Below are positions 50,821-58,992 of a stretch of 64,000 nt of DNA, piece after piece. Origin of the DNA: Ruminococcus sp. YE71 (lineage in GTDB: Bacteria > Bacillota > Clostridia > Oscillospirales > Ruminococcaceae); contig NZ_FPIR01000012.1 of NCBI RefSeq assembly GCF_900119155.1, forward strand, positions 62,001-126,000. Reading direction: 5' to 3'. The notes below the pieces were generated by a model. It saw only the letters and a program-made list of their open reading frames with translations, was not told the DNA's origin and ran no database searches. Positions within the stretch are counted from its first letter, which is position 1. Each line of letters begins with the position of its first letter. The position numbers and the translations under genes are program-made.

Positions 50821-52080
50821 ATGGCTATAATTGAGAGCTTTTTGAACACACTTTACGATCTGTGTGTAAAATCGGGCTTCGCAGGCTTCTTAGTTGACGG
50901 CGGCTGGAAGAACATAATCATGATACTCATTTCGTTCGTGTTTATGTACCTCGCTATCGCAAGAGGCTTTGAACCGCTGCTGCTGCTGCCGATATCCTTC
51001 GGTATGCTGCTGACCAACCTTCCCGGCGCAGGGATGTATCACTCTGAATTCTGGGAGTACGCGACCAGAACAGAACTTGACCCCGTTACAGGCAACGAGC
51101 TCGTTAACGACCACTACTTAGACTTCGGATACATATTGCGGCACGGAGGACTGCTGGATATGCTCTACCTGGGCGTAAAGCTCCAGATCTATCCGCCGCT
51201 GATATTCCTCGGCATCGGCGCTATGACCGACTTCGGTCCGCTGATCGCTAACCCCAAGAGCTTCCTGCTCGGTGCGGCTGCACAGGGCGGTATCTTCTTC
51301 ACTTTCATCGGTGCAGCTCTGCTCGGCATGACCGCTGCGGAGTGCGCATCCATCGCTATCATCGGCGGTGCTGACGGTCCTACCGCTATCTTCGTTTCCT
51401 CGAAGCTGCTGTCCAAGACCGATAATATCGGCGTTGGTACCATCGCACTTGCGGCTTACACCTACATGGCACTCGTGCCGATCATCCAGCCTCCTATAAT
51501 GAGAGCGCTCACCACCAAGAAGGAGCGTGCGGTAGTTATGGGTCAGCTCAGAAAGGTATCCAAGACCGAGAAGATCCTCTTCCCAATCCTCGTTACCGTA
51601 GTTATCGCGCTGATGATACCCGACGCTGCTCCGCTGGTAGGTATGCTGATGTTCGGTAACCTGCTGAAGGAATCTGGCTGCTGCGACAGAATCGCAAAGA
51701 CCGCTCAGAACGAGCTCATGAACATAATCACAATCTTCCTCGGCACTTCGGTTGGTGCTACCACCAGAGCCGACAACATCATCACTCTTGCATTCGGCAA
51801 GGTAATCCTTCTCGGCGTTATCGCATTCTCGCTGGCTACTGCCTGCGGCGTGCTGCTCGGTAAGGTAATGTACCTCGCTTCGGGCAAGAAGATCAACCCG
51901 CTGATCGGTTCGGCAGGCGTTTCGGCTGTTCCGATGGCTGCCCGTGTTGCTCAGAAGGTCGGTCAGGAAGAGAACCCCACAAACTATCTGCTGATGCACG
52001 CTATGGGTCCGAACGTTGCAGGCGTTATCGGTTCCGCAGTTGCGGCAGGCGTACTGCTCAGCATCGTACAGATCGGTTAA
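50821..52080 (+). CDS. oadB: sodium ion-translocating decarboxylase, beta subunit
   Basis: A 419-residue polytopic membrane protein that decarboxylates carboxybiotin and exports Na+. Conserved elements are GADGPTAIFVS around the essential membrane Asp, FLGTSVGA and GSAGVSAVPMAARV near the C terminus. Family members serve oxaloacetate, methylmalonyl-CoA, glutaconyl-CoA or malonate decarboxylases, and the alpha subunit that would decide is elsewhere. ATG 50821 is taken as start, though TTG 50812 is nearer to AAAGGA. It is 33 bases after oadG and ends at a terminator. Confidence 0.92.
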   Translation: MAIIESFLNTLYDLCVKSGFAGFLVDGGWKNIIMILISFVFMYLAIARGFEPLLLLPISFGMLLTNLPGAGMYHSEFWEYATRTELDPVTGNELVNDHYLDFGYILRHGGLLDMLYLGVKLQIYPPLIFLGIGAMTDFGPLIANPKSFLLGAAAQGGIFFTFIGAALLGMTAAECASIAIIGGADGPTAIFVSSKLLSKTDNIGVGTIALAAYTYMALVPIIQPPIMRALTTKKERAVVMGQLRKVSKTEKILFPILVTVVIALMIPDAAPLVGMLMFGNLLKESGCCDRIAKTAQNELMNIITIFLGTSVGATTRADNIITLAFGKVILLGVIAFSLATACGVLLGKVMYLASGKKINPLIGSAGVSAVPMAARVAQKVGQEENPTNYLLMHAMGPNVAGVIGSAVAAGVLLSIVQIG

Positions 52081-52088
52081 TAATCACA

Positions 52089-52118
52089 ATGACGGGAACT
52101 TATGCTCCCGTCATTTTT
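52089..52118 (+). terminator. intrinsic terminator after oadB
   Basis: The stem ATGACGGGA/TCCCGTCAT (52089-52097 and 52106-52114) runs into five T. Confidence 0.9.
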
Positions 52119-52137
52119 GTCTGAGGAAGTGAGAACG

Positions 52138-52560
52138 ATGACCACGAATTTCAAGCCGAAAAAGGGTGCTCCCTACAGTCTGCACGACGCGAGGGTCAGC
52201 AGGATAGAGATCGTTGAGTCGGGGATACGGCTCAGCTTTGAGAACGGTCTTACCTCGGTGCTCGAACCGTATCCGCGGGTGAACGGCACCGTCACTTACG
52301 AACATCCCGACCCCGACTTCTGCGTTGTCTACATCCTCAGCCGAAACGGTGAGACGGGGAAGTTCGGCGGCGAGAAGATGATGCTCACCGATTTTATCGG
52401 GCGTTACTGGAAGTTCACCTTCGAGATAGTGGACGAGACTTTCGGGTATGATACAGTCAGTCTCGGCGGCTTTCTCGACCTGCCCGATACCGACGGCTTC
52501 CTTGAGATGAACATCTGCATCTGCCATTCGGGCAGCATAGTCTACGAGACCGACGAGTAA
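52138..52560 (+). CDS. conserved-looking 140-residue protein, unknown
   Basis: A cytoplasmic, beta-rich protein (LHDARVSRIEIVESGIRLSF, FIGRYWKFTFEIVDETFGY, EMNICICHSGSIVYE) without known motifs. The pattern of paired strands ending in a short C-terminal strand resembles small immunity-type or DUF proteins, but I cannot name one. ATG 52138 follows GAGGAAGTGAG. It lies 13 bases before yfbR, so they are probably co-transcribed. Confidence 0.65.
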   Translation: MTTNFKPKKGAPYSLHDARVSRIEIVESGIRLSFENGLTSVLEPYPRVNGTVTYEHPDPDFCVVYILSRNGETGKFGGEKMMLTDFIGRYWKFTFEIVDETFGYDTVSLGGFLDLPDTDGFLEMNICICHSGSIVYETDE

Positions 52561-52573
52561 AGGAGAGAATATC

Positions 52574-53158
52574 ATGTCCGCACAGTTTTTCGCATTCATT
52601 TCGCGCATGAAATATATCAACCGCTGGGCACTCATGCGCAGCACCATCACCGAGAACATCAGCGAGCACAGCCTTGAAACGGCGTTCATCGCCCACGCTC
52701 TCGCACTGATACGCAACAAGCGGTTCGGCGGCAGCGTTGACCCCGAGCGCTGCGCCCTGCTCGCCATGTATCACGACGTTTCCGAGATAATCACGGGCGA
52801 CCTGCCGACCCCCATCAAGTACTACAACAAAGAGATACGCTCCGTTTACGAGGAGATCGAGCAGAAGGCTGCCGACAGGCTTATCGCCTACCTGCCCGAA
52901 GACCTGCGCGACTGCTACAGACCGCTGTTCACCCCCGACGAGAGCGAGCGCGAACTCTGGCAGCTGGTCAAGGGTGCGGATAAGCTCTCCGCCCTGATAA
53001 AGTGCATCGAAGAACGCCGCATGGGCAACGATGACTTTGAAAAAGCCGAACAGGCGACCCTCGAAAATATCCATTCGCTGAACCTGCCCGAAGCCGAGGT
53101 CTTCCTCGAAGAGTTTATCCCTGCCTACACCCTCACCCTCGACGACCAGACAGGCTGA
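52574..53158 (+). CDS. yfbR: HD-domain 5'-deoxynucleotidase (YfbR type)
   Basis: A 194-residue phosphohydrolase acting on deoxyribonucleoside 5'-monophosphates. The metal ligands are His in SEHSLETAF, the HD pair in MYHDVSEIITGDLPTP, and Asp in VKGADKLSALIKC. WALMR near the start is the usual YfbR substrate-pocket Trp-Arg segment. GGAGAG precedes the ATG. It may balance dNTP pools. Confidence 0.9.
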   Translation: MSAQFFAFISRMKYINRWALMRSTITENISEHSLETAFIAHALALIRNKRFGGSVDPERCALLAMYHDVSEIITGDLPTPIKYYNKEIRSVYEEIEQKAADRLIAYLPEDLRDCYRPLFTPDESERELWQLVKGADKLSALIKCIEERRMGNDDFEKAEQATLENIHSLNLPEAEVFLEEFIPAYTLTLDDQTG

Positions 53159-53207
53159 GCACCCTTTGGAGAATATATTAACAAAGGTCTAATTTTCTTG
53201 CATTTGC

Positions 53208-53236
53208 TTGACTTAACTTCACTAATGTTGTATAAT
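53208..53236 (+). promoter_or_regulatory. promoter of rpe
   Basis: TTGACT (53208-53213), 17-bp spacer, TATAAT (53231-53236). Confidence 0.88.
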
Positions 53237-53262
53237 AAACATTGTGAAAAGGAGTGGTATCA

Positions 53263-53910
53263 ATGGATACGATAGTTTCGGCTTCGCTGCTTGCGGCAGA
53301 CTTCTGCTGCATCAGGGATGAGCTGCGCCGACTTGAAAAAGCGCATACCGACTGGCTGCATTTTGACGTGATGGACGGTGCGTTCGTCAATAATATCAGC
53401 TTTGGCGAGCCTGTGCTGCGCAGCATCCGCCGAGAGCTCACCATTCCAGTGGATATCCACCTTATGATAAACGACCCAATCCGCTATGTCGCCGATTACG
53501 CGGCTCTCGGTGCCGAGGTCATCACTATTCACTGCGAGGCCTGTGACGACCTTGATGCGGTGCTTGACAGGATACACGAGCTTGGCTGCAAGACTGGCGT
53601 GGCGGTACGTCCCGCGACTTCCGTTGATGAGCTTGCGCCCTACATGGACAAGATAGACATGATTCTTGTCATGACCGTTGAGCCCGGTTTTGGCGGACAG
53701 TCTTTCCGCGAGGATATGCTGCCGAAGATAGCCCGTGCGCGTGAGCTTGCGGACGGCTGCGGCAGGGAAGTCCGCGTCGAGGTGGATGGCGGCATCAATG
53801 CCGAGACTGCACCGCTGGTGAGAAAATACGGCGCTGACACCATCGTATCGGGTTCGTACCTTTTCAAAGCCGCCGACATGGCTTCGGCACTCGAAGCACT
53901 GGTCAGGTGA
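53263..53910 (+). CDS. rpe: ribulose-phosphate 3-epimerase
   Basis: A 215-residue TIM-barrel enzyme of the pentose phosphate pathway that interconverts ribulose- and xylulose-5-phosphate. Motifs: SASLLAADF, HFDVMDGAFVNNISFG (metal His and catalytic Asp), DIHLMI, VEPGFGGQSF and VEVDGGINAE. ATG 53263 has AAAGGAG 10 bases upstream. The 3' end overlaps the convergent MecA-like gene by 8 bases, without a terminator. The product of the GH31 xylosidase could feed this pathway. Confidence 0.95.
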   Translation: MDTIVSASLLAADFCCIRDELRRLEKAHTDWLHFDVMDGAFVNNISFGEPVLRSIRRELTIPVDIHLMINDPIRYVADYAALGAEVITIHCEACDDLDAVLDRIHELGCKTGVAVRPATSVDELAPYMDKIDMILVMTVEPGFGGQSFREDMLPKIARARELADGCGREVRVEVDGGINAETAPLVRKYGADTIVSGSYLFKAADMASALEALVR

Positions 53911-54373
53911 ACAATTGTTTCAGACGTTCAACAGGAGCATCGGAGAGCATTCTTCCGTGCTCCTTTATTTTTGCCGCGCGGATGCTGCTGTCGCACCGCT
54001 CCACGAATGCGAAGTTCTCGCCGAGTCTGTACAGCTCCCAGTCCCCCTGCAAACCGTTCGCGGTTCGGATGACCTCGTCGGCGGTTCGGCAGAGCAGGGG
54101 AGTACCCTTCGATTCGCGGGGGACTTTCAGCCCCTTCCCCGAAAGATACATCACCAGTCCGCCGCTCTCGCCCTCGAAGACCTCCGCCGTCAGCTTGTCG
54201 GCTGAACCCACCTCCGCCCCGAGCGATTCCAGCCGTGCCAGCACCGATGCCAGAAACAGCCGTGCCGTCAGACTATCGGGCGAAAAGCTCTCGTAGCTTA
54301 TATCCAGTTCGCGGCATTCGTCGGCGGTCAGGGTTATCTTCGCGCAGTCGCTGCCTATCATTGTTATCTCCAT
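53903..54373 (-). CDS. MecA-like adaptor protein (tentative)
   Basis: A 156-residue acidic protein. The N terminus (MEITMIGSDCAKITLTADECRE then LDISYESFSPDSLTARLFL) resembles the substrate-binding N-terminal domain of MecA/YpbH, the adaptor that delivers proteins to ClpCP. The C-terminal half (LGENFAFVERCDSSIRAAKIKEHGRM) could be a divergent MecA C domain. The resemblance is from memory and moderate. Its ribosome binding site AAGGGGGGA is part of the terminator of the upstream ABC-F gene. Confidence 0.5.
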   Translation of the reverse strand: MEITMIGSDCAKITLTADECRELDISYESFSPDSLTARLFLASVLARLESLGAEVGSADKLTAEVFEGESGGLVMYLSGKGLKVPRESKGTPLLCRTADEVIRTANGLQGDWELYRLGENFAFVERCDSSIRAAKIKEHGRMLSDAPVERLKQLFT

Positions 54374-54417
54374 AAAAAAATCCCCCCTTACTACATTATA
54401 ATGCGGTAAAGGGGGAT
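54374..54417 (-). terminator. terminator of the ABC-F gene that doubles as leader of the next gene
   Basis: On the minus strand ATCCCCCTTTAC pairs with GTAGTAAGGGGGGAT and is followed by seven T and then the ATG of the MecA-like gene. The right arm contains AAGGGGGGA, the only Shine-Dalgarno for that ATG. Confidence 0.75.
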
Positions 54418-54420
54418 GTG

Positions 54421-56355
54421 TTATTCAAGACTTGCCCATTCTTCCATTTTTGCTTCGATGTCGAGCCGCGACTGTTCGAGCTGTGCGCATTTCTCGGTCA
54501 TGAGCGCGAAATCGCCCGAGACTTCGGGAGAAGCTATCTCCTCCTCCAGTGTTTCGATGAACTCCTCCAGCTCGGCGATCTCGGTTTCGAGCTCCTTTAT
54601 GCGCTGTCTGCGTTTTGCGTCGTCGGCGCGCTGCTGTTTGGAGCGGTAGGCTTTCTGTTTGGACTGACGGTAGTCCTCTTCGGCTTTGAGCCGCTTGTTT
54701 TCGGCGAGCCTCTCCTGCTCGGCTCTCTCCTCGGCTTCGATGGTCTCGATGTAGGTCTCGAAACCGCCGTCAAAGCTGCGAACGCTGCCCTCGGTCAGCT
54801 CAACGATGCGCGAGGCAGTTTTTGAAAGCAGGTAGCGGTCGTGGGAAACGATGAGCATTGTGCCCGTGAAGTCTTTCAGCGCCTCTTCGAGGACTTCCTT
54901 GGTGGCGAGGTCGATGTGGTTGGTCGGCTCGTCGAGAATGAGGAAATTGCCCTTGTTCAGCGCCATTATCGCAAAGCAGAGCTTCGCCCTCTCGCCGCCC
55001 GACAGAACCGAGATAGGCTTGAAAACGTCCTCGCCGTGGAACAGCACCGACGCCAGCGCCTTGCGTATCTCCGCGTCGGTCATCTGCGGGAATCTGCGGG
55101 AGACAGCCTCGATGGCTGTGTCGTGGGGGTTCAGCGAAGCGTGTTCCTGGTCGAAGTAGCTGACCTTCACGTTGTTGCCCCAGACGATGTTGCCCGAGCG
55201 TTTCGGGATGATGCCCTGTATCATTTTCAGCACCGAGGTCTTTCCGATGCCGTTGCTGCCGATGAGTGCGACGTGCTCGCCGCGTCTTACGTGCAGGTCA
55301 AGGCTCTCGATGAGGGTCTTTTCGTTCTCGCCCTCGCCCACCACCAGCGGACAATCCACCACCTGCACTACGTCCTTGGTGGGCTCGATGGTGTATCCGA
55401 GGGATATCTTCGGCGGCTTTTCGAGTGCGAGGGGTTTGTCGGGAACGTCCATGCGTTCGAGCTGTTTCTCGCGGGATTTCGCCATTTTTGCGGTGGATGC
55501 GCGGACTTTGTTCCGTGCGATGTAGTCTTCGAGCTGGGCTATCTGCTGCTGCGCGGAGTTGTACTCTTTGAGCTGACGGGCTGTGAGCTGCTCTTTCAGC
55601 TGCGTGTAGGCGGTGTAGTTGCCCTTGAAGGACGTCAGCGAACCGTTCTCTATCTCAACGATGCGGCTGCACAGCTTGTCCAGGAAGTAGCGGTCGTGAG
55701 ATACGATGACGATCGCGCCGCGGTAGGTCTTCAGGTAGCTTTCGAGCCATATCAGCGTTTTGAAGTCCAGGTGGTTGGTGGGCTCGTCGAGGATCAGCAG
55801 TTCGGGCTGTTCGAGCAGCAGCTTTGCGAGGGCAAGGCGGGTCTTTTCGCCGCCCGAGAGGGAGGATATCTCCCTGTCGTAGGCGAGGTCCGAAAAGCCC
55901 ATGCCGTTGAGTATCTGCTTTATCTTGAACTCGGTGTTGTAGCCGTCGTGCAGCTCGAAATATGACGAAAGTCTGCTGTACTCGTCGGCAGCCATTTCAA
56001 GCTGGTCGCCCACGTAGCCTGTCATCAGAGCGGTCAGCTCGTCCATCCGCGCCTTGACTTTTTTGAGCTCGGCGAAAGCGTCGTTCATCTCCTCGATGAC
56101 CGTTGCCTGCGAATCGAGGCCGCTGTTCTGTTCGAGGAAACCGATCACGCAGTCCTTGACGGTGAGTGAGCCGTTTCCGTCGGGAGCCTTGTCGTACTCC
56201 TCCTCGCCGAGGATCATTTTGAGGAGAGTTGACTTTCCGCAGCCGTTCCTGCCGACGATGCCGACAGTCTCATTTTCGTTAAGTGTAAAGCAAATATCCT
56301 TTAATAGTGCTTCTCCGTTAAAATATTTATATATATGTTCGATATTTATCAGCAT
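54421..56355 (-). CDS. ABC-F family ATPase (translation factor type)
   Basis: A 644-residue soluble protein with two ABC cassettes and no membrane segments. The first Walker A is GRNGCGKST (about residues 35-43), signature SSLSGGEKTRLALAKLLL and LLILDEPTNHLD; the second has GSNGIGKTS, SVLSGGERAKLCFAI and FLILDEPTNHID. The two are joined by the P-site tRNA interaction linker region (about 235-310), and a C-terminal coiled coil of about 100 Lys/Glu/Arg residues ends the protein, as in Uup/YdiF-type factors. These act on the ribosome; some give antibiotic protection, which cannot be decided here. Confidence 0.93.
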   Translation of the reverse strand: MLINIEHIYKYFNGEALLKDICFTLNENETVGIVGRNGCGKSTLLKMILGEEEYDKAPDGNGSLTVKDCVIGFLEQNSGLDSQATVIEEMNDAFAELKKVKARMDELTALMTGYVGDQLEMAADEYSRLSSYFELHDGYNTEFKIKQILNGMGFSDLAYDREISSLSGGEKTRLALAKLLLEQPELLILDEPTNHLDFKTLIWLESYLKTYRGAIVIVSHDRYFLDKLCSRIVEIENGSLTSFKGNYTAYTQLKEQLTARQLKEYNSAQQQIAQLEDYIARNKVRASTAKMAKSREKQLERMDVPDKPLALEKPPKISLGYTIEPTKDVVQVVDCPLVVGEGENEKTLIESLDLHVRRGEHVALIGSNGIGKTSVLKMIQGIIPKRSGNIVWGNNVKVSYFDQEHASLNPHDTAIEAVSRRFPQMTDAEIRKALASVLFHGEDVFKPISVLSGGERAKLCFAIMALNKGNFLILDEPTNHIDLATKEVLEEALKDFTGTMLIVSHDRYLLSKTASRIVELTEGSVRSFDGGFETYIETIEAEERAEQERLAENKRLKAEEDYRQSKQKAYRSKQQRADDAKRRQRIKELETEIAELEEFIETLEEEIASPEVSGDFALMTEKCAQLEQSRLDIEAKMEEWASLE

Positions 56356-56411
56356 AGCGCTGTTGACCTCCGTTATGGCTGAAAAAGTATTGTTATTTGA
56401 TGAACGACATA

Positions 56412-56440
56412 ATTATACACCATAAATGTGAACTTTTCAA
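56412..56440 (-). promoter_or_regulatory. promoter of the ABC-F gene
   Basis: On the minus strand TTGAAA (56435-56440), 17-bp spacer, TATAAT (56412-56417). Confidence 0.85.
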
Positions 56441-56466
56441 CAGAGTGGGTTAAATCGTTTTATTAT

Positions 56467-56495
56467 TTGCAGTAGCACGTTAAATCAGATACAAT
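56467..56495 (+). promoter_or_regulatory. possible distal promoter of the EIIA-like gene
   Basis: TTGCAG (56467-56472), 17-bp spacer, TACAAT (56490-56495). It would leave a leader of about 170 bases. Confidence 0.45.
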
Positions 56496-56597
56496 ACATA
56501 ATTTGTTAATAAAGATGAAAAAGACTGTAATAATTCGGAAATATTTGGTGTAAATCACGAAAATGATGTTAAAAAAATGAAATATCACTGTTTACTA

Positions 56598-56626
56598 TTG
56601 CATTCCTCATAATAATTTGTTAAAAT
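56598..56626 (+). promoter_or_regulatory. proximal promoter of the EIIA-like gene
   Basis: TTGCAT (56598-56603), 17-bp spacer, TAAAAT (56621-56626) with TGT just before the -10. Confidence 0.65.
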
Positions 56627-56668
56627 ATAGATAGAGAAAAGTATATAATTAGCTCGTGAAGGGAGTGT

Positions 56669-57172
56669 ATGGCTGTGCGTTTCAGAAACAATTCCGATCA
56701 GAAAGATGCGTCGAATATCAAGTCTATCTCCTCCTGCTGCCTTGGTGAGGTGATACCTCTTGAGCGGCTTTCCAACGATGTTTTTTCGAGTATGATACTC
56801 GGTGACGGTTTCGGCGTGATACCGTCGGACAACAGTATAATGTCTCCCGTCTGCGGCGTTGTCAAGGATGTCTCCAAGAACAGCCGCGAAGTCACGATCA
56901 AGACGAATGACGGCTTCGTGCTGATAGTTTCGGTTGGCTCCGATCTGGCGAGCGTTGACCAGAAACTCGAAGTCGTATGCAAGGTCTGTCCGGGTGACAG
57001 GGTCGAACTGACTACCGAGATATGGAACATCGACATCGAAGGCTACAGGATGAGGAACATCCCCGTAATAGCTGCTGTGATCGTTACCAACAGCATAAAT
57101 ATCCCGTCATTCAATATCAGGTACGGAAAAATCAAACAGCACGGTCAGACCGTGATGACTGTAAGCATCTGA
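56669..57172 (+). CDS. EIIA-Glc-like protein lacking both catalytic histidines
   Basis: A 167-residue protein that aligns along its length with the glucose-type PTS IIA fold: LGDGFGVIPSDNSIMSPVCG corresponds to the GDGIAIKP...APVDG region and ends with TVMTVSI where the E. coli protein has its last strand. The residues matching His75 and His90 of E. coli EIIA-Glc are Arg73 and Ser88 (NSREV and LIVSVG), exactly 15 apart as in the enzyme. It cannot carry phosphate on histidine, so it is probably a regulatory or binding pseudo-enzyme. No PTS permease is adjacent. GAAGGGAG precedes the ATG. Confidence 0.8.
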   Translation: MAVRFRNNSDQKDASNIKSISSCCLGEVIPLERLSNDVFSSMILGDGFGVIPSDNSIMSPVCGVVKDVSKNSREVTIKTNDGFVLIVSVGSDLASVDQKLEVVCKVCPGDRVELTTEIWNIDIEGYRMRNIPVIAAVIVTNSINIPSFNIRYGKIKQHGQTVMTVSI

Positions 57173-57206
57173 GACCTCGATCCGATGATCGAGGTCTTTG
57201 TTTTTT
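57172..57206 (+). terminator. intrinsic terminator after the EIIA-like gene
   Basis: The 10-bp perfect stem AGACCTCGAT/ATCGAGGTCT (57172-57181 and 57188-57197) is followed by TTGTTTTTT. Confidence 0.92.
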
Positions 57207-57210
57207 GGGC

Positions 57211-57239
57211 TTGCAAACGGTTGCGGGATGTGATATAAT
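57211..57239 (+). promoter_or_regulatory. promoter of the GH3 gene
   Basis: TTGCAA (57211-57216), 17-bp spacer, TATAAT (57234-57239) with TGA before the -10 (GTGATATAAT). Confidence 0.88.
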
Positions 57240-57275
57240 AGATTCATCGACTGAGATCGACAGGAGGTAGTAAAA

Positions 57276-58595
57276 ATGAACAGACGATCGGGAAAACAGC
57301 TGATGTCCGTTCTGCTGGCAGTTTTCTGCGTGCTGGCAGTGGGGCTCGGTGTGATGGTGCTCATGTACATGGCGAAGGGAAAGTCATCAGGCATCGAAAA
57401 GAACGCGGCAGAAACGAGCGATGATACCGCAACACAGACTCAGACCGAAACTGCGGCTCAGCAGGAGCAGGTCTCGGAGACTGTTTCGCAGGAGGACGCA
57501 GTCCCTGCGGCGGCAGTTTCCGAAACGGGCGAGGACAGCAAGGCTGAACCTCAGCCCGAAAAGAAGGATGAGATCCGGACCCTCATCGACGGCATGAGCC
57601 TTCACGAGAAGGTGTGTCAGCTGTTCATCGTCACGCCCGAAAGTCTTACGGGCTACGATGTCGTGACGCAGGCGGGCGACGCCACCGAGGAAGCGCTCGA
57701 AAAGTACCCTGTGGGCGGAATCATCTACTTCGCGCAGAATATGGAGGACTACACTCAGCTGAAAGATATGATCTCGGCGACCAAGGAATTCGCCGCAAAA
57801 AGCTGTCCGACACCGCTGTTCGTCAGTGTTGACGAGGAGGGCGGCGACGTGGCAAGGTGCGCGGAGACGGTCGGCACCACGATCTTCCAGCCGATGTATA
57901 CCTACAAGGGCAGTACGACCCTCGCGCACGACAATGCCTGCACGATAGCCGAGGATATCTCGAAGCTGGGCTTCAATCTGGATTTCGCGCCTGTTGCGGA
58001 CACCTGGTCAAACCCCGAGAATACGGTCATCGGTCAGCGTGCGTACAGCGACGATTTTGAAGAAGCCGCCGAGCTCGTTGCGTCTGCGGTCAAGGGTTTC
58101 CACGACGGCGGTGTGCTCTGCACGCTGAAGCATTTCCCGGGTCACGGCAATACTGCCGAGGATTCGCACTACACTTCGGCGTATTCGGGCAGGACTGTGA
58201 TGCAGCTGGAGCAGAACGAGTATCTGCCCTTCGAGAGCGGCATCGAGGTGGGTGCTGACATGGTGATGGTGGGACATATCACCGTGCCGTCCATCGACGA
58301 AGAGCCTGCGTCGGTATCGAGTAAGATAATCACGGGCGAACTGAGGGAAAAGCTCGGTTTCAAGGGCGTCATCATCACCGATTCGCTTGCGATGGGAGCT
58401 GTTGCGGATAATTATGAGAGCGGCGAGCTTGCGGTGAAGGTATTGCAGGCAGGCGGAGATATCCTGCTGTGTCCTGCCGATCTTGATGAAGCGGTCAACG
58501 GCATCGAAGCCGCAGTAAGTAAAGGAACGATCGAAGAATCGCGCATAGACGAAAGCCTGTACCGCATCCTGACCCTGAAAAAGCATATAAAGTAA
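57276..58595 (+). CDS. GH3 beta-N-acetylhexosaminidase (NagZ-like), membrane-anchored
   Basis: A 439-residue enzyme with an N-terminal membrane anchor (about residues 9-31) and a Gln/Glu/Thr-rich spacer to about residue 90, so the catalytic domain lies outside the cell. The GH3 barrel shows SVDEEGGDVARC, the catalytic-dyad His/Asp loop KHFPGHGNTAEDSH, and the nucleophile Asp in ITDSLAMGAV. These are NagZ motifs, pointing to removal of GlcNAc from cell-wall muropeptides. Length without the anchor and spacer is normal for a single-domain NagZ. AGGAGGT precedes the ATG, with its own promoter. Confidence 0.92.
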   Translation: MNRRSGKQLMSVLLAVFCVLAVGLGVMVLMYMAKGKSSGIEKNAAETSDDTATQTQTETAAQQEQVSETVSQEDAVPAAAVSETGEDSKAEPQPEKKDEIRTLIDGMSLHEKVCQLFIVTPESLTGYDVVTQAGDATEEALEKYPVGGIIYFAQNMEDYTQLKDMISATKEFAAKSCPTPLFVSVDEEGGDVARCAETVGTTIFQPMYTYKGSTTLAHDNACTIAEDISKLGFNLDFAPVADTWSNPENTVIGQRAYSDDFEEAAELVASAVKGFHDGGVLCTLKHFPGHGNTAEDSHYTSAYSGRTVMQLEQNEYLPFESGIEVGADMVMVGHITVPSIDEEPASVSSKIITGELREKLGFKGVIITDSLAMGAVADNYESGELAVKVLQAGGDILLCPADLDEAVNGIEAAVSKGTIEESRIDESLYRILTLKKHIK

Positions 58596-58600
58596 AAGCC

Positions 58601-58895
58601 AAATGAAGCGTCCTCGCCAGAGACTAAAAAAAGTTTAGGAGAGAGTCTGGGGGAGACCCTTTTCAAAGGGTCCCCTCAGCCGCCGGAGGCACATAGGGAA
58701 TATCGCTTTGCCCCCCAAAAAGCGCACTATCTTCAAAATCAAACATAAAATCGGCAAATCCCAAGAAAACCGTCCCAAAAGGCGCCAAGTGAAAAAACAC
58801 CACAATCTATATAGAACAACCGATTTGCCGATTTTATTTTCGCGAGAGAGCGTAAGCGATTCGAGTGAAACCCCCAAATCGCTCGCAAGAGCGAT
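58601..58895 (+). ncRNA. candidate structured RNA, copy B
   Basis: Second copy of the element at 27.9-28.2 kb. It shares the 5' start AAATGAAGCG then CGCCAGAGACT. The 3' domain has a 16-bp helix (58745-58760 with 58822-58837) enclosing 61 nt, then a helix TTTCGC/GTGAAA around a GUAA loop, then ATCGCTC/GAGCGAT capped by GCAA. The middle differs from copy A: it contains a family-1 remnant and the hairpin CGCTTT/AAAGCG (about 58704-58726). The region is not coding. It lies between the GH3 stop and the convergent YoaK terminator. Confidence 0.55.
58625..58677. repeat. remnant of a family-1 element end
   Basis: AAAAAAAGTTTAGGAGAGAG followed by GTCTGGGGGAGACCCTTT, TC and AAAGGGTCCCC matches the right end (AGTTTTAGGAAAGGGG plus hairpin) of the full copies. 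Only this end is present. Confidence 0.6.
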
Positions 58896-58936
58896 AAAAA
58901 ACCACCTCACCAAAAACAACAGAATCACCAAACACC

Positions 58937-58978
58937 AAAAAGCCCCGTATGCATCGGAAAAACCGAAACATACGGGGC
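58937..58978 (-). terminator. terminator of the YoaK gene
   Basis: The 10-bp stem GCCCCGTATG/CATACGGGGC (58942-58951 and 58969-58978) encloses a small CGG/CCG stem and is followed on the minus strand by five T. Confidence 0.85.
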
Positions 58979-58992
58979 AAACTGTTGTCAGA

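Larger units (their letters stand above)
56356..56668. other. divergent intergenic region ABC-F / EIIA-like gene
   Basis: These 313 bases are very AT-rich and hold one minus-strand and two plus-strand promoters listed separately. No ORF or strong hairpin is visible. Confidence 0.6.
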
